64,000 nucleotides of DNA from Desulfomicrobium sp. UBA5193. Its GTDB lineage: Bacteria; Desulfobacterota; Desulfovibrionia; Desulfovibrionales; Desulfomicrobiaceae. Of this stretch, positions 42,118 through 53,453 are shown one piece after another (the stretch's first letter is position 1; each line of letters starts with the position of its first letter). The translations under genes were made by a program, and so were the position numbers. A model generated the notes under the pieces. It was not told where the DNA came from. It made no database searches and worked only from the letters and a program-made list of their open reading frames with translations. The stretch covers positions 53,561 through 117,560 of the forward strand of contig DHWB01000006.1 in the NCBI GenBank assembly GCA_002412965.1, in the 5' to 3' direction.

Positions 42118-42510
42118 TTAACGCTTGGAGTACTGGAACCGGGCACGGGCAGCGCGCTGGCCGTACTTCTTTCTTTCCTTGACGCGGGAATCGCGGGTCA
42201 GGAAGCCGGCACGCTTGAGCACGCCGCGCATTTCCGGATCGAACTCAAGCAGGGCGCGGCTGATGCCGTGGCGCACGGCCTGGGCCTGTCCGGAAAGACC
42301 GCCGCCGGTGACACGGCAGGCGATGTTGAATTTTTCGAGGGTCTTGGTCAGCTTCAGCGGCTGACGAATGATCATCTGCAACGTGGCCCGGGGAAAGTAG
42401 TCACCCAGTTCGCGACCATTGACGGTAATGGTTCCGGTGCCTTTATACAGTCTGGTCCGGGAAACGGAGGTCTTTCTTTTGCCGGTACCGTAGAAGAAAT
42501 CTTGAGTCAT
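42118..42510 (-). CDS. rpsI: 30S ribosomal protein S9
   Basis: A 130-residue S9. The family blocks FFYGTGKRKTSVSRTRL, ITVNGREL, VTGGGLSGQAQAVRHGISRAL and the basic C-terminal tail ARARFQYSKR, which reaches toward the P-site tRNA, are all present. ATG 42510 has GGAGAAG upstream; four extra residues of the longer frame are rejected. It follows rplM by 19 bases, the usual bacterial pair. Confidence 0.99.
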   Translation of the reverse strand: MTQDFFYGTGKRKTSVSRTRLYKGTGTITVNGRELGDYFPRATLQMIIRQPLKLTKTLEKFNIACRVTGGGLSGQAQAVRHGISRALLEFDPEMRGVLKRAGFLTRDSRVKERKKYGQRAARARFQYSKR

Positions 42511-42529
42511 AATCTTCTCCATCCCTAGA

Positions 42530-42958
42530 TTAGATGTCCAGCACTTCAGGCTGCTGCGCCTGGTGAGGGTGTTCCGTGCCGGTATATACTTTCAGTTTTT
42601 TGATCAGCTGAAAGCCCAATGCGCTTTTGGGCAGCATGCCTTTGACCGCCTTGGTGATGACCGTTTCGGGGCTCTTGGCCATCATCTCTTCCAGAGTGGT
42701 TTCCCGGAGGCCGCCTACGTAGCCGGTGTAACGGTAGTAGGTCTTCTGGGTGGCTTTCTGTCCGGTCACCTTGATTTTGTCTGCATTGATAACGATGACG
42801 AAATCGCCGTTATCCATGTGCGGCGCGAACTCTGCCTTGTGTTTTCCCCGGAGGCGGGTTGCTATTTCCGTGGCAAGTCGGCCCAGGACCTTGTCCTTGG
42901 CGTCGACAAGGTACCATTTGTGGGTCAGTTCACTTGCTTTGGGACTGTACGTCTTCAT
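42530..42958 (-). CDS. rplM: 50S ribosomal protein L13
   Basis: A 142-residue L13, an early 23S rRNA-binding protein. Typical features are HKWYLVDAKDKVLGRLAT at the start and GMLPKSALG and KVYTGTEHPHQAQQPE at the end. AGGAG precedes ATG 42958; the open frame continues far upstream without support. It is first of the rplM-rpsI pair, and a long hairpin lies in its leader. Confidence 0.99.
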   Translation of the reverse strand: MKTYSPKASELTHKWYLVDAKDKVLGRLATEIATRLRGKHKAEFAPHMDNGDFVIVINADKIKVTGQKATQKTYYRYTGYVGGLRETTLEEMMAKSPETVITKAVKGMLPKSALGFQLIKKLKVYTGTEHPHQAQQPEVLDI

Positions 42959-43016
42959 TTCTGTGGCTCCTGCCTGATAAACCCGAGTCGTTGCGGGTGC
43001 TTTCAACCTTGAGATC

Positions 43017-43052
43017 GGTGGTAACATGCACAAATGGTTGTGCTTTACCGCC
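43017..43052 (-). promoter_or_regulatory. Conspicuous stem-loop in the rplM leader
   Basis: GGTGGTAA (43017-43024) pairs with TTACCGCC (43045-43052), and inside it GCACAA pairs with TTGTGC around ATGG. It lies 59 bases upstream of the rplM start on the minus strand. Ribosomal protein operons often use such leader structures for feedback. It could also be an operator in the 243-base divergent region shared with the HD-domain gene. Confidence 0.45.
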
Positions 43053-43201
43053 GTAACCGCTACAACGTAACGAAACAATGCATGTGGGATAAGGGAAGAA
43101 ACAGCTATCTGTCCTGCGGCGGCTTGTAAAGTATTTTTCTTGAATTTCGAAGAAAAAAGTTTCACCCGCCGATCAAGGTCGGCAAGAGCGGGAGGTTTAC
43201 G

Positions 43202-44452
43202 GTGGCCAGTATACGCAAGGGTCTGCTTCAGCTTGTTTTTTCCGGAAGTTTCATGAAACGCTGGAATGACAAGATGCGCCCCATGGAGCTCGTGGAGGTG
43301 GACAAGCAGGCTCATAAAATGATCGCAGCCTGGCTGCTTTTTGAACTCAACTCCCAAGGTCTTTCCCCCGAGGACAAGGCGAAGCTTGGCGAGGACATTG
43401 TTCGCGGCGGAATCTTCGACTACCTCTATCGGCTGGTCATAACCGACATAAAACCCCCCATCTTCTACCAGATCAAGGCCAACCCGGCCCACTACCAGAA
43501 ACTCACGGCCTGGGTCCTGAATGAGCTTCAGCCCCGCGTGCAGCCCTTGGGCAAGGAGTTCTGGGATGGAATGCAGAGCCACTTCGAGCGTCAGGTCCGC
43601 CATGACGAAAGCCTGGCCTCGCGCATCCTCGACGCGGCCCATCTGTTTGCCAGCAGGTGGGAATTCCACCTTATCCGGGACATGAACAAGTGGGACGAGG
43701 AGATGGACGACATAGAGGACAATTTCAAGCGAGGCCTCGAAGCGCATCTGGATCTGGCCGGCGTGCGCCAGCTGATCGAAGGTCCGACCACGAGGCTCGG
43801 CAAGTTCGCCTTCATGTGCGGCCAACTCAGGTTTCAGAAGCGCTGGTCCCAGACCCCGCGCATTCCCGAGACGTCGGTGCTCGGGCACATGTTTATCGTC
43901 GCCTGCCTGGCCTATTTTTTCAGCATCGCCGTCGGAGCCTGCCCGGTGAGGCGGCACAACAATTTTTACGCGGGACTTTTCCACGATATTCCGGAACTCC
44001 TGACCCGGGACATCATCTCCCCGGTCAAAAGTTCTGTGCAGGGTATCGGGGACCTGATTCGCGAGTACGAAGGCAAGGAACTCGAACGCCGTCTCTTTTC
44101 CATCCTGGACCGTTCGGTGTATGGGGACTTGATTGAGCGGCTCAGCTATTATCTGGGCATTGATGTCGGTTCGGAGTTCGAATCGACCATCATTGAGGAC
44201 GGGAAGGCGCGGATTGTCAGTTGGGATCAACTGCAGGGGGAGTACAACCAGGATCGGTTCTGTCCCAAGGATGGACGCATGCTCAAGATCTGCGACCATC
44301 TGGCCGCCTTTCTGGAAGCCTACACCGCACTGTCCAACGGCATCACCAATGCCCATCTGCAGCAGGCCTTATGGCGGATTCGAACCTTGTACCAGAATCA
44401 GTCCCTGACCGAGGAATTGCACATCGGAGCGCTCTTGGCGGATTTTGATTAA
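43202..44452 (+). CDS. HD-domain phosphohydrolase-like protein
   Basis: A 416-residue protein with an HD fold in its second half: GHMFIVACLAYFFS supplies the first histidine and FYAGLFHDIPELLTRDIISPVK the HD pair, around residues 229-275. This resembles the YfbR/HD_3 group of nucleotide phosphohydrolases, but it is about twice as long and has an N-terminal helical domain (1-210) I cannot assign. GTG 43202 is chosen because GGAGG lies eight bases upstream and no nearby ATG fits. It diverges from rplM and is followed by a CBS-domain gene 56 bases later. Confidence 0.85.
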   Translation: MASIRKGLLQLVFSGSFMKRWNDKMRPMELVEVDKQAHKMIAAWLLFELNSQGLSPEDKAKLGEDIVRGGIFDYLYRLVITDIKPPIFYQIKANPAHYQKLTAWVLNELQPRVQPLGKEFWDGMQSHFERQVRHDESLASRILDAAHLFASRWEFHLIRDMNKWDEEMDDIEDNFKRGLEAHLDLAGVRQLIEGPTTRLGKFAFMCGQLRFQKRWSQTPRIPETSVLGHMFIVACLAYFFSIAVGACPVRRHNNFYAGLFHDIPELLTRDIISPVKSSVQGIGDLIREYEGKELERRLFSILDRSVYGDLIERLSYYLGIDVGSEFESTIIEDGKARIVSWDQLQGEYNQDRFCPKDGRMLKICDHLAAFLEAYTALSNGITNAHLQQALWRIRTLYQNQSLTEELHIGALLADFD

Positions 44453-44508
44453 CGAATATTTTTAGGGCTGCACACTGTTATCCATCATCACCAAAAAGGG
44501 AGAGAGTC

Positions 44509-44985
44509 ATGTTGTTACGCAAGCGGGTTTGGGACATCATGCGCGAGGATTTCGCCTTTGTCCGCGAGGATTCGAGCCTGGCCGACGCCATCACGGCCTT
44601 GCGCGCAATTCGCGTCAAGCAGCCGGACATGAGCTTCGTACTGGTTTTTAACAAAAACGAAAAGTTTCTGGGCATCCTGTCCATGTGGAACCTGATCCAG
44701 GGCATGGGACCGTGCCTTCTGAAAGGCTCGGTCCTGGACGGCAACGAGGTTGACTGGGACAACGCCTTTGCAAGCGCCTGCCGCAGCTGCGCCCAGGTTC
44801 GCATCGTTGATTGCCTGCAGCACGACATCCCGACCCTCAAACCCAATGATCCGTTGGCCAGGGTTCTTGAAGTGTTCCTCGACTACCGCCGGGGCCGGGC
44901 CGTGGTTGAAGAGGGTGGGCGGATCATCGGCGTTGTCTGTCTGGCCGATCTTTTCAAGGAGATCGGGGATTCACTGATGCCGTAG
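44509..44985 (+). CDS. Stand-alone CBS-pair protein
   Basis: A 158-residue protein made of two CBS motifs (about 8-65, KRVWDIMREDFAFVREDSSLADAITAL; and about 98-155, VRIVDCLQHDIPTLKPNDPLARVLEVF). CBS pairs bind adenine nucleotides and act as energy or ion sensors. AGGGAGAG precedes ATG 44509. It follows the HD-domain gene in the same direction and may be its regulatory partner; that is inference. Confidence 0.88.
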   Translation: MLLRKRVWDIMREDFAFVREDSSLADAITALRAIRVKQPDMSFVLVFNKNEKFLGILSMWNLIQGMGPCLLKGSVLDGNEVDWDNAFASACRSCAQVRIVDCLQHDIPTLKPNDPLARVLEVFLDYRRGRAVVEEGGRIIGVVCLADLFKEIGDSLMP

Positions 44986-45314
44986 GAGCCGCGCGGGGGG
45001 CCTTGTCTTGATACGGTCCCCCGTCCTCGCCGAAAGGCAGACTTTCGGTTTGCAGTTCTGTGGGATCCGGTTTTTCTTTGTATTTCCATCCAGTTGATAC
45101 GAGGTTTCAAGCGCAGACAAGTTCGGCTCCCCTTCAGACGCGCGGATGCTTGGCTGTTTTTTTTAAGCTTTTCATTATTTCCATCGCGATGTCGGTTCAG
45201 GCATTTGCGCATGGACTGGCTTCCTCCAATAACGTAGCAATGAAGAAGATGATGTCCGGATTGACCTTCGGCATGCGGGCACCAGGATTCAACGGCAAAT
45301 GGGAGCACTTTTCA
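44986..45314. other. 329-base region between the CBS gene and the sensor kinase
   Basis: It begins with a G/C hairpin (GGGGGGCC near 44997 with GGTCCCCC near 45020) that may end the CBS transcript, though no T-run follows. A run of eight Ts lies near 45163. No gene or clear promoter is evident; the frame of the kinase stays open through it from 45060, but without a ribosome-binding site or recognisable domain. Confidence 0.5.
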
Positions 45315-48300
45315 ATGAGATGTGAACGCAGGGAAGGGAAGCAAAGATTGCATCGCGGGCTGTGTTTTGCGATCGGTCTTGGACTCGTCCTGCTTCTTGC
45401 CACAGGCGGATTGGCCGCTCCGGAAAAGATAGTCGTGGCCGATGACAAGGAATATCCGCCGTTTGTTTTTCTGGATGCCGCGCAAAACCCCAAGGGAATT
45501 TTGGTCGACATCTGGAATCTGTGGAGCAGTAAAACCGGCATTCCCGTTGAATTTCAGCTCATGGAGTGGGATGCGGCCCTCTCAGCAGTCAAGGAAGGGC
45601 GAGCCGACGCGCTGGGCGGAGTCTTTCACACTCCGGAGCGTGAAGCTTTTTTTGAGCTCACGACGCGATTCACCGAGATATCCACGGCCATCTTTTTTCA
45701 TCGCCAGATCGGCGGGATCAAAACCCTTGATGACCTTGAAGGGTTCAAGGTCGGTGTGGTCAAAGGCGACAGCGCCCACGAATTGATTCTTTCCCGGCAT
45801 CCGGGCTTGATTGTCTCCACCTATCCGGGAGTGCGCGACATGATCTCGGCCGCGATGAGCGGGGAAATCAAGGTGTTCATCTCCGACACGCCGGTGGCCC
45901 TCTATTATCTTGCCCAACATTCGCAAGGCGGCGAATTTCGGCAAGCGAAGGAATTCGTCACGGTCAACTCCCTGCATTCCGCACTCCGTAAAAACAATAC
46001 GCAGCTTTTGGCCGTCGTGCAGGACGGATTCGATCAAATCTCCGAGGCGGAAATCCGCGATATTCTGGAGGACTGGTCCGGCAAGCCCGTTGTCACGGGC
46101 ACGCCTTGGAGGGGACTGGCCGCTGGTTTTGCCGGGCTATTGGGAACTCTTGTCGTGGTTTTCGTGTGGAATGTCTCCCTGCGCCGCCGAGTTCGAGCAA
46201 GAACAAAAGAATTGGCAGCCTCCTTGCGCGAACTCAGTGACAGGGAAGAGCGGTATCGCCTGCTGGTGGAGCACCAGACCGGTCTCGTGGTCAAGGTCGA
46301 TACCATGGGGCGCTTTCTCTACGTGAGTCCTGCGTATTGCCGGACTTTCGGTCGAGCCGAGGAAGAACTGATCGGCAACACGTTCATGCCTCTGGTCCAT
46401 GAAGATGACCGCCTCAGTACCGAGGAGGCCATGAAGTCTCTCTATGTCCCGCCGCACAAGGCCTACTTGGAGCAGCGAGCCATGACCGTAGACGGTTGGC
46501 GCTGGTTCGCCTGGAACGACTCCGCCGTCCTGGGGCCGACGGGAATGATTACGGAGATCATCGGCGTCGGACGGGACATTACAGATCGCAAGCAGTCGGA
46601 AGAGCTGCTGCGGCAAAGCGAGGAGCGCTTCGCCAAGGCCTTCCATTCCAGCCCGGCCCCGCTCGTGATTTCCGACATCGCCAGCGGCCGTTTCATAGAC
46701 GTCAACGATCGTTGGGTCGAGATGCTCGGCCATTCCAAGGAAGAACAGATCGGCCGGACCTCCAAGGACGTCGGCATTTGGTCCGATCCCGAGACCCGGG
46801 ACAGGGCGATCGCCATCCTGCACGAGCAAGGCTCCTTCAAGGATTATCCCATCGAGTTTCTGACCAAGACCGGGCAGATCCGCTCGGCGCTCTGGTCTGC
46901 CGAAATTGTCAGCCTCCAGGGGCAGGAGGTCATGCTCTCCCTCCTCGTCGACTTCACTGAGCGCAAGAACGCCGAGGATTCCCTGCGCAAAAGCGAGGCG
47001 CTGTACCGCTCTGTGGTGGATAACATTCAGGACGTTTTCTACCGTACTGACGCGGACGGACTTTTGATCATGGTCAGTCCTTCGGGGGTGCGCCTGCTGG
47101 GATACGACAGCGCGGATGAAATGCTTGGTCGACCCAACGAAGACTTCTGGCTCGAACCGGACGGCCGTAGGGATTTTGTGGAGCGGATCAAGGCCCAGGG
47201 GAAGGTGACGGACTTTGAGGTGGTCTTGAAGCGCAAGGACGGCATGCCGGTGCTGGTTGCCACTTCGAGCGGCCTGTACTTCGATGAGGGGGGCGCCGTG
47301 CTTGGCGTTGAAGGCATTTTCCGCGACATAACCGAGCGCAAACGAGCGGAGGAGCTCCTGCGTCAATCCGAGGAGAAGTTCTCGCGGCTCTTCATAATGT
47401 CTCCCGACGCCATATCGCTCTCTGATCCTGACAGCGGCCTTCTTGTGGACGTCAACGATGCATACGCCCGGCTGACCGGGTACAGTCTCACAGAACTCAT
47501 AGGCAAGACTTCCCTGGAGTTGGGACTTTTCACGAGTTTCAACAACCGCCGAAGGGCGGTTGACCGCCTCAAAAGCACGGGCCATGCCAACAACATCGAG
47601 GTGGAAATCATTCGCAAGGATCGCTCCTTGGTTGCCTGCAGCGTTTCCTGCCAGTTTGTGACCATTGGCAAAGAGACGTTCCTGCTGGCCGTGATGCGTG
47701 ATTTGACGGAATTCAAGCGCATGCAGGAATTGATGATCCAGAGTGAAAAGATGATCTCGGTGGGCGGTATTGCGGCCGGTATCGCTCATGAGATCAACAA
47801 TCCCCTGGGGATTATCGTGCAGACCGCGCAAAATCTGGTGCTGCGCACCAGGCCAGACTTCCGGAAGAATATCGAGGTCGCCGAGAGTATCGGCCTCGAT
47901 ATGGCTTTACTGGAAAAGTACATGCAGGCGCGGAAGATTCTGTCCTTTGTGCATGACATCCAGGTCGCGGCCGTTCGGGCATCGGATATCATTCGCCACA
48001 TGCTTGATTTCAGCCGACGCAACGAATCCCGGCGTACGACGTGCTCCATTCCCGACATTGTGGAGCGGGCCGTGGCGCTGGCCAAAAATGATTACGATCT
48101 CAAGAAAAGTTATGATTTCAAACGTATTTCCATCGTCAAGGACTACGCCCATGACCTGAAAGACATCGAGTGCACCGAAACCGAGCTGGAGCAGGTTTTT
48201 TTGAATCTGTTACGCAACGCCGCCCAGGCCATAGGCATGTCCGACCCACCCACGCAGTCTCCGTGCATCGTCATCCGGCTCACAAACGTGGACCAAGGTG

Positions 48301-48557
48301 TGCGCATCGAGGTGGCGGACAACGGTCCCGGCATGCCGCCGGAAATGAAACGCCGCGTCTTTGAGCCCTTCTATACGACCAAGCCTCCGGGAATTGGCAC
48401 GGGTCTGGGGCTCTCTGTGTCCTATTTCATTGTGACCCGCGGCCATGCCGGGAAGATGTGGGTGGAGTCATCGCCTGGAGGGGGCGCAAAATTCGTGATC
48501 GAACTGCCTCTGGCGTTTGAGGCGGATGAGGAGACTGCGGCTGTTCGCAGCTCATGA
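45315..48557 (+). CDS. Histidine kinase with periplasmic solute-binding domain and four PAS domains
   Basis: A 1080-residue orphan sensor kinase. A signal or anchor helix (LCFAIGLGLVLLLATGG) leads to a bacterial extracellular solute-binding (family 3) domain of about 225 residues (VVADDKEYPPFVF, LGGVFHTPERE, VGVVKGDSAHE). A membrane helix follows at about 270-290, then four PAS/PAC units to about 815. The HisKA box is GIAHEINNPLG and the HATPase has LRNAAQAIG, DNGPGM and GTGLGLSVSYFIV. No receiver domain and no adjacent response regulator. ATG 45315 has GGGAG upstream and fits the signal peptide. It ends at a strong terminator. Confidence 0.93.
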   Translation: MRCERREGKQRLHRGLCFAIGLGLVLLLATGGLAAPEKIVVADDKEYPPFVFLDAAQNPKGILVDIWNLWSSKTGIPVEFQLMEWDAALSAVKEGRADALGGVFHTPEREAFFELTTRFTEISTAIFFHRQIGGIKTLDDLEGFKVGVVKGDSAHELILSRHPGLIVSTYPGVRDMISAAMSGEIKVFISDTPVALYYLAQHSQGGEFRQAKEFVTVNSLHSALRKNNTQLLAVVQDGFDQISEAEIRDILEDWSGKPVVTGTPWRGLAAGFAGLLGTLVVVFVWNVSLRRRVRARTKELAASLRELSDREERYRLLVEHQTGLVVKVDTMGRFLYVSPAYCRTFGRAEEELIGNTFMPLVHEDDRLSTEEAMKSLYVPPHKAYLEQRAMTVDGWRWFAWNDSAVLGPTGMITEIIGVGRDITDRKQSEELLRQSEERFAKAFHSSPAPLVISDIASGRFIDVNDRWVEMLGHSKEEQIGRTSKDVGIWSDPETRDRAIAILHEQGSFKDYPIEFLTKTGQIRSALWSAEIVSLQGQEVMLSLLVDFTERKNAEDSLRKSEALYRSVVDNIQDVFYRTDADGLLIMVSPSGVRLLGYDSADEMLGRPNEDFWLEPDGRRDFVERIKAQGKVTDFEVVLKRKDGMPVLVATSSGLYFDEGGAVLGVEGIFRDITERKRAEELLRQSEEKFSRLFIMSPDAISLSDPDSGLLVDVNDAYARLTGYSLTELIGKTSLELGLFTSFNNRRRAVDRLKSTGHANNIEVEIIRKDRSLVACSVSCQFVTIGKETFLLAVMRDLTEFKRMQELMIQSEKMISVGGIAAGIAHEINNPLGIIVQTAQNLVLRTRPDFRKNIEVAESIGLDMALLEKYMQARKILSFVHDIQVAAVRASDIIRHMLDFSRRNESRRTTCSIPDIVERAVALAKNDYDLKKSYDFKRISIVKDYAHDLKDIECTETELEQVFLNLLRNAAQAIGMSDPPTQSPCIVIRLTNVDQGVRIEVADNGPGMPPEMKRRVFEPFYTTKPPGIGTGLGLSVSYFIVTRGHAGKMWVESSPGGGAKFVIELPLAFEADEETAAVRSS

Positions 48558-48608
48558 AGGCGGCTGACGCTGCTCGTAACGAAGACAACTGGCGGCGCTC
48601 AAAACAAG

Positions 48609-48645
48609 AAGCCCCCGGAACACAGACCGTGTCCCGGGGGCTTTT
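48609..48645. terminator. Bidirectional terminator between the kinase and lon
   Basis: AAGCCCCCGG pairs with CCGGGGGCTT, with an inner ACAC/GTGT stem. TTTTC follows on the plus strand and CTTCTTGTTTT on the minus strand. It serves both convergent genes. Confidence 0.9.
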
Positions 48646-48663
48646 CGGTGATATTCTTCGGCG

Positions 48664-51078
<2,415 letters not shown>

Positions 51079-51139
51079 TGAGGTCTCCTCATGGTGGTGT
51101 ATTCGCGAAATATTGAGCCGCGAAAAGCAAATTCAGTCA

Positions 51140-51167
51140 ATTATAAGGCTATATGAGCCTCAGGCAA
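51140..51167 (-). promoter_or_regulatory. Sigma-70 promoter of lon
   Basis: On the minus strand TTGCCT (51162-51167) and a perfect TATAAT (51140-51145) are 16 bases apart, about 60 bases ahead of the lon start. It lies immediately after the terminator that follows radC. Confidence 0.75.
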
Positions 51168-51169
51168 GG

Positions 51170-51203
51170 AAAAAAATGGATTTCTCCCATTTTGGGAGAG
51201 AAA
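51170..51203 (-). terminator. Terminator at the end of the fab-rib-leuS-radC operon
   Basis: On the minus strand TTTCTCTCCCA and TGGGAGAAA pair (with a small bulge), then TCCATTTTTTT. It starts three bases after the radC stop and separates the long operon from lon. Confidence 0.8.
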
Positions 51204-51205
51204 AA

Positions 51206-51889
51206 TCAGAGAAGGCCCAGCGTACGGAAGCTAGAATAGGACTCGGCGGTCACGATCAGATGGTCGAGCAGGCGCAGTCCGAGGTCCTGGCCCAAGCGGG
51301 AAATGGTCTCGGTCAGGGTTCTGTCCTGCAGGGAAGGAACGGGATCGCCGCCGGGGTGGTTGTGGACCAGGATGAGTCCGCTGGCATGATGGCGCAGGGC
51401 CAGTTCGAGAATTTCACGCGGATAGGCCGCGGTCTGATCCACGGTGCCTTGAAAGACCCGCTCAAAACGGATGAGCCGGTTCTGGTTATCCACCAGAATG
51501 ACCCAGAATTCCTCCTTGGTCAGGTGTCCCAGGCGGGAGCAGACCATGTCCCGGACCTGATCCGGGGAGGAGAATTTTTCCTTCTGCACAATGACATGAC
51601 ATGCCTTGCGGGCCTGGCATTCGTGCAGAGTGCGCCAGAATCTGGCTGCGCCCTCGCCCAGTCCCGGAATTTCGGCGATGCGACCCGGATCGGCAAGCAG
51701 GGCCGCGCCCAAGGAGCCAAAGTGGGAGATCATGTCCTTGGCGATGGGCTTGGTGTCCTTGCGGGGCAGGGCGTAGGTCAGCAGCAGTTCCAGCACTTCG
51801 TAATCGGACAGGGCGCGGGAATCGGCATCGATGCGTTCCCGCAGGCGTTCGCGGTGTCCGAGGTAGTGGGCCGGAGCTTCCTTCACCAT
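51206..51889 (-). CDS. radC: RadC-family JAB-domain protein
   Basis: A 227-residue RadC homologue. The N-terminal helix-hairpin-helix-like part (IAEIPGLGEGAARFW) is followed by a JAB/MPN+ metalloprotease-like domain with HNHPGGDPVPSLQD, the zinc-binding HxH...D motif. The name comes from E. coli radC, but a repair role is doubtful; the family also appears in mobile elements as putative nucleases. Its start overlaps the end of holA by seven bases. It is the last gene of the long operon. Confidence 0.95.
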   Translation of the reverse strand: MVKEAPAHYLGHRERLRERIDADSRALSDYEVLELLLTYALPRKDTKPIAKDMISHFGSLGAALLADPGRIAEIPGLGEGAARFWRTLHECQARKACHVIVQKEKFSSPDQVRDMVCSRLGHLTKEEFWVILVDNQNRLIRFERVFQGTVDQTAAYPREILELALRHHASGLILVHNHPGGDPVPSLQDRTLTETISRLGQDLGLRLLDHLIVTAESYSSFRTLGLL

Positions 51890-52836
51890 AGACGCTGGGC
51901 ATCCTTGACCAGATTTTCCATGGCCTGGGCCGGCCGTAGCCGACCGGTCTTGATGTCCGTATCGGCCTTGAGCGCCAGGTCCCAGAATCTCGCGATGCGA
52001 GCGGGACCAAGGCGTTCGGCCAGACGTTTCTTTTCCGTCTTCAGGCTCGGGTAAAGCTGGACCTTGCTGTCTTCGCCGTGCAGCAGCTGCCAGAGCTGAC
52101 GGGCTTCGCGCAGCATCAGGGAGGCCACGGGAAAGAGCATGTCGCCGCTGGCCATGGCCGGATCGTTCAGGAGACGGTCCCAGACCTGCTGGCGTCCCTG
52201 GGGAGTCTGCAGGGAGCGCAGGAAGGCGAAGAGATCAAAGGCGGATTCTGCGTCGAGGGCCACAAGGTGTGCAGGCAGGACGGTCTTTTCCTCGCCGGTC
52301 AGGAGCAGAATTTTTTCCAGTTCGTTGCGCAGGGCGATGGTGGTCAGCGGCAGGGATTCGGCAAGGGTTTTTTTGACTCCGGGGCCAAGGCTCAGGCCAT
52401 GGCGGGCGGCGAAGCGGTCCAGCTCCTGGGCGATGTTCGCGCGGGACAGGCCCGGATGTTCCCAGATCCAGTCCCGCTTTTGCGCCACGGCCCAGTATTT
52501 GCCCTTGATCACGGCCTTGGCCACGTTCGGCTTGCCGGACTTCCACTCTCCTTCGAAGCAGAACATGGGCCACACCGAAGGTCTGGCCATGGCCAGCAGC
52601 GGTTCCATCCGGGACCAGAATTCGTCGGGTTGATCCTGGGCGCGGCGCAGGATTACGGCATTGGGTGGCCCCATCATGGATGGCACGGTAAGTGTCTGCC
52701 AGTACCGGGCCGAGAGTTCCTCATCCCCCCAGAATATTCTGGCCGCGAAATCCGTGCCCTGGATCAGTTCAGCCACCCGGTCCTTGATCAGTTCCGGGTC
52801 CGAGCAGACGAGAATGGAGAAACCCTGTCTGGTCAT
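51883..52836 (-). CDS. holA: DNA polymerase III subunit delta
   Basis: A 317-residue HolA, the clamp-loader subunit that opens the sliding clamp. Sequence identity in this family is low, but the layout (N-terminal DPELIKDRVAELIQGTDF, central GVKKTLAESLPLTTIALRNELEKILLL, C-terminal helical domain) and the position directly after lptE, the usual bacterial order, support the call. Its start is eight bases beyond the lptE stop and its end overlaps radC. Confidence 0.88.
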   Translation of the reverse strand: MTRQGFSILVCSDPELIKDRVAELIQGTDFAARIFWGDEELSARYWQTLTVPSMMGPPNAVILRRAQDQPDEFWSRMEPLLAMARPSVWPMFCFEGEWKSGKPNVAKAVIKGKYWAVAQKRDWIWEHPGLSRANIAQELDRFAARHGLSLGPGVKKTLAESLPLTTIALRNELEKILLLTGEEKTVLPAHLVALDAESAFDLFAFLRSLQTPQGRQQVWDRLLNDPAMASGDMLFPVASLMLREARQLWQLLHGEDSKVQLYPSLKTEKKRLAERLGPARIARFWDLALKADTDIKTGRLRPAQAMENLVKDAQRLW

Positions 52837-52844
52837 GGTCCGGA

Positions 52845-53453
52845 TCAGAATTTTTGGCTCAGCCGGTCGGCCACCATGCGCACGGCCTCGTCAATGGCGC
52901 CCTGGGCGGCTTCACGCTTGGCGCTCGAAGCTTGCAGCTTCCCGCTGGATGAGCGACTTCCACCTGTCCCGCGGTAGGATTCGGAGGCGGCAATCGGTCC
53001 GGATGTCCAGATCAGGGCATTTGTTTTCGTGCTGAAAAAGCTGACTTCCATCCGAATGCGGGCCTCGGACTTGATGGTCACGTCATCACGGCCTTTGACG
53101 GAATCGGAGGTCGTGAATGAGCGGACCTCGATGTTGACCGTGGCCTCGGCCTCGTCCTGCCCCACCCAGGTCACGTTGCCGCGGCGGGTCAGTTCATCGC
53201 GCAGGGCGCTCCTGAGCATGGGCTCCATCCAGGTCTCCGTGGTCGGGTTGGTGACCTTGTTCAGGAAAAGCCGTGTGCTGTCCTGAGGCAGGTCGATGGG
53301 CGCGTTGGCCGTGAGCTGATAGCCGCAGGAGGGCAGCAGCAGGGTGATGCACAGCAACGCCCAGATGAGGCTACCTGACGACCACGTTGACCAGTTTTCC
53401 GGGAATGACGATGATTTTGACAATTGTTTTGCCCTCGATATGTCGTGCGACAT
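52845..53453 (-). CDS. lptE: LPS-assembly lipoprotein LptE
   Basis: A lipoprotein of up to 202 residues. The lipobox LLPSCGYQL precedes a mature part with FLNKVTNPTTETWMEPMLRSALRDELTRRG, typical of LptE, the outer-membrane plug of the LptD translocon for lipopolysaccharide. The start is uncertain: ATG 53453 lies 83 bases inside leuS and gives an unusually long N-region of 42 residues before the cysteine, whereas a TTG at 53357 would give a very short signal peptide. Position between leuS and holA is the standard one. Confidence 0.88.
   Translation of the reverse strand: MSHDISRAKQLSKSSSFPENWSTWSSGSLIWALLCITLLLPSCGYQLTANAPIDLPQDSTRLFLNKVTNPTTETWMEPMLRSALRDELTRRGNVTWVGQDEAEATVNIEVRSFTTSDSVKGRDDVTIKSEARIRMEVSFFSTKTNALIWTSGPIAASESYRGTGGSRSSSGKLQASSAKREAAQGAIDEAVRMVADRLSQKF

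Noticed and set aside
42959..44356. Long N-terminal extension of rplM
   Set aside because: L13 is complete from 42958 with AGGAG upstream, and the extension is antisense to the HD-domain gene.
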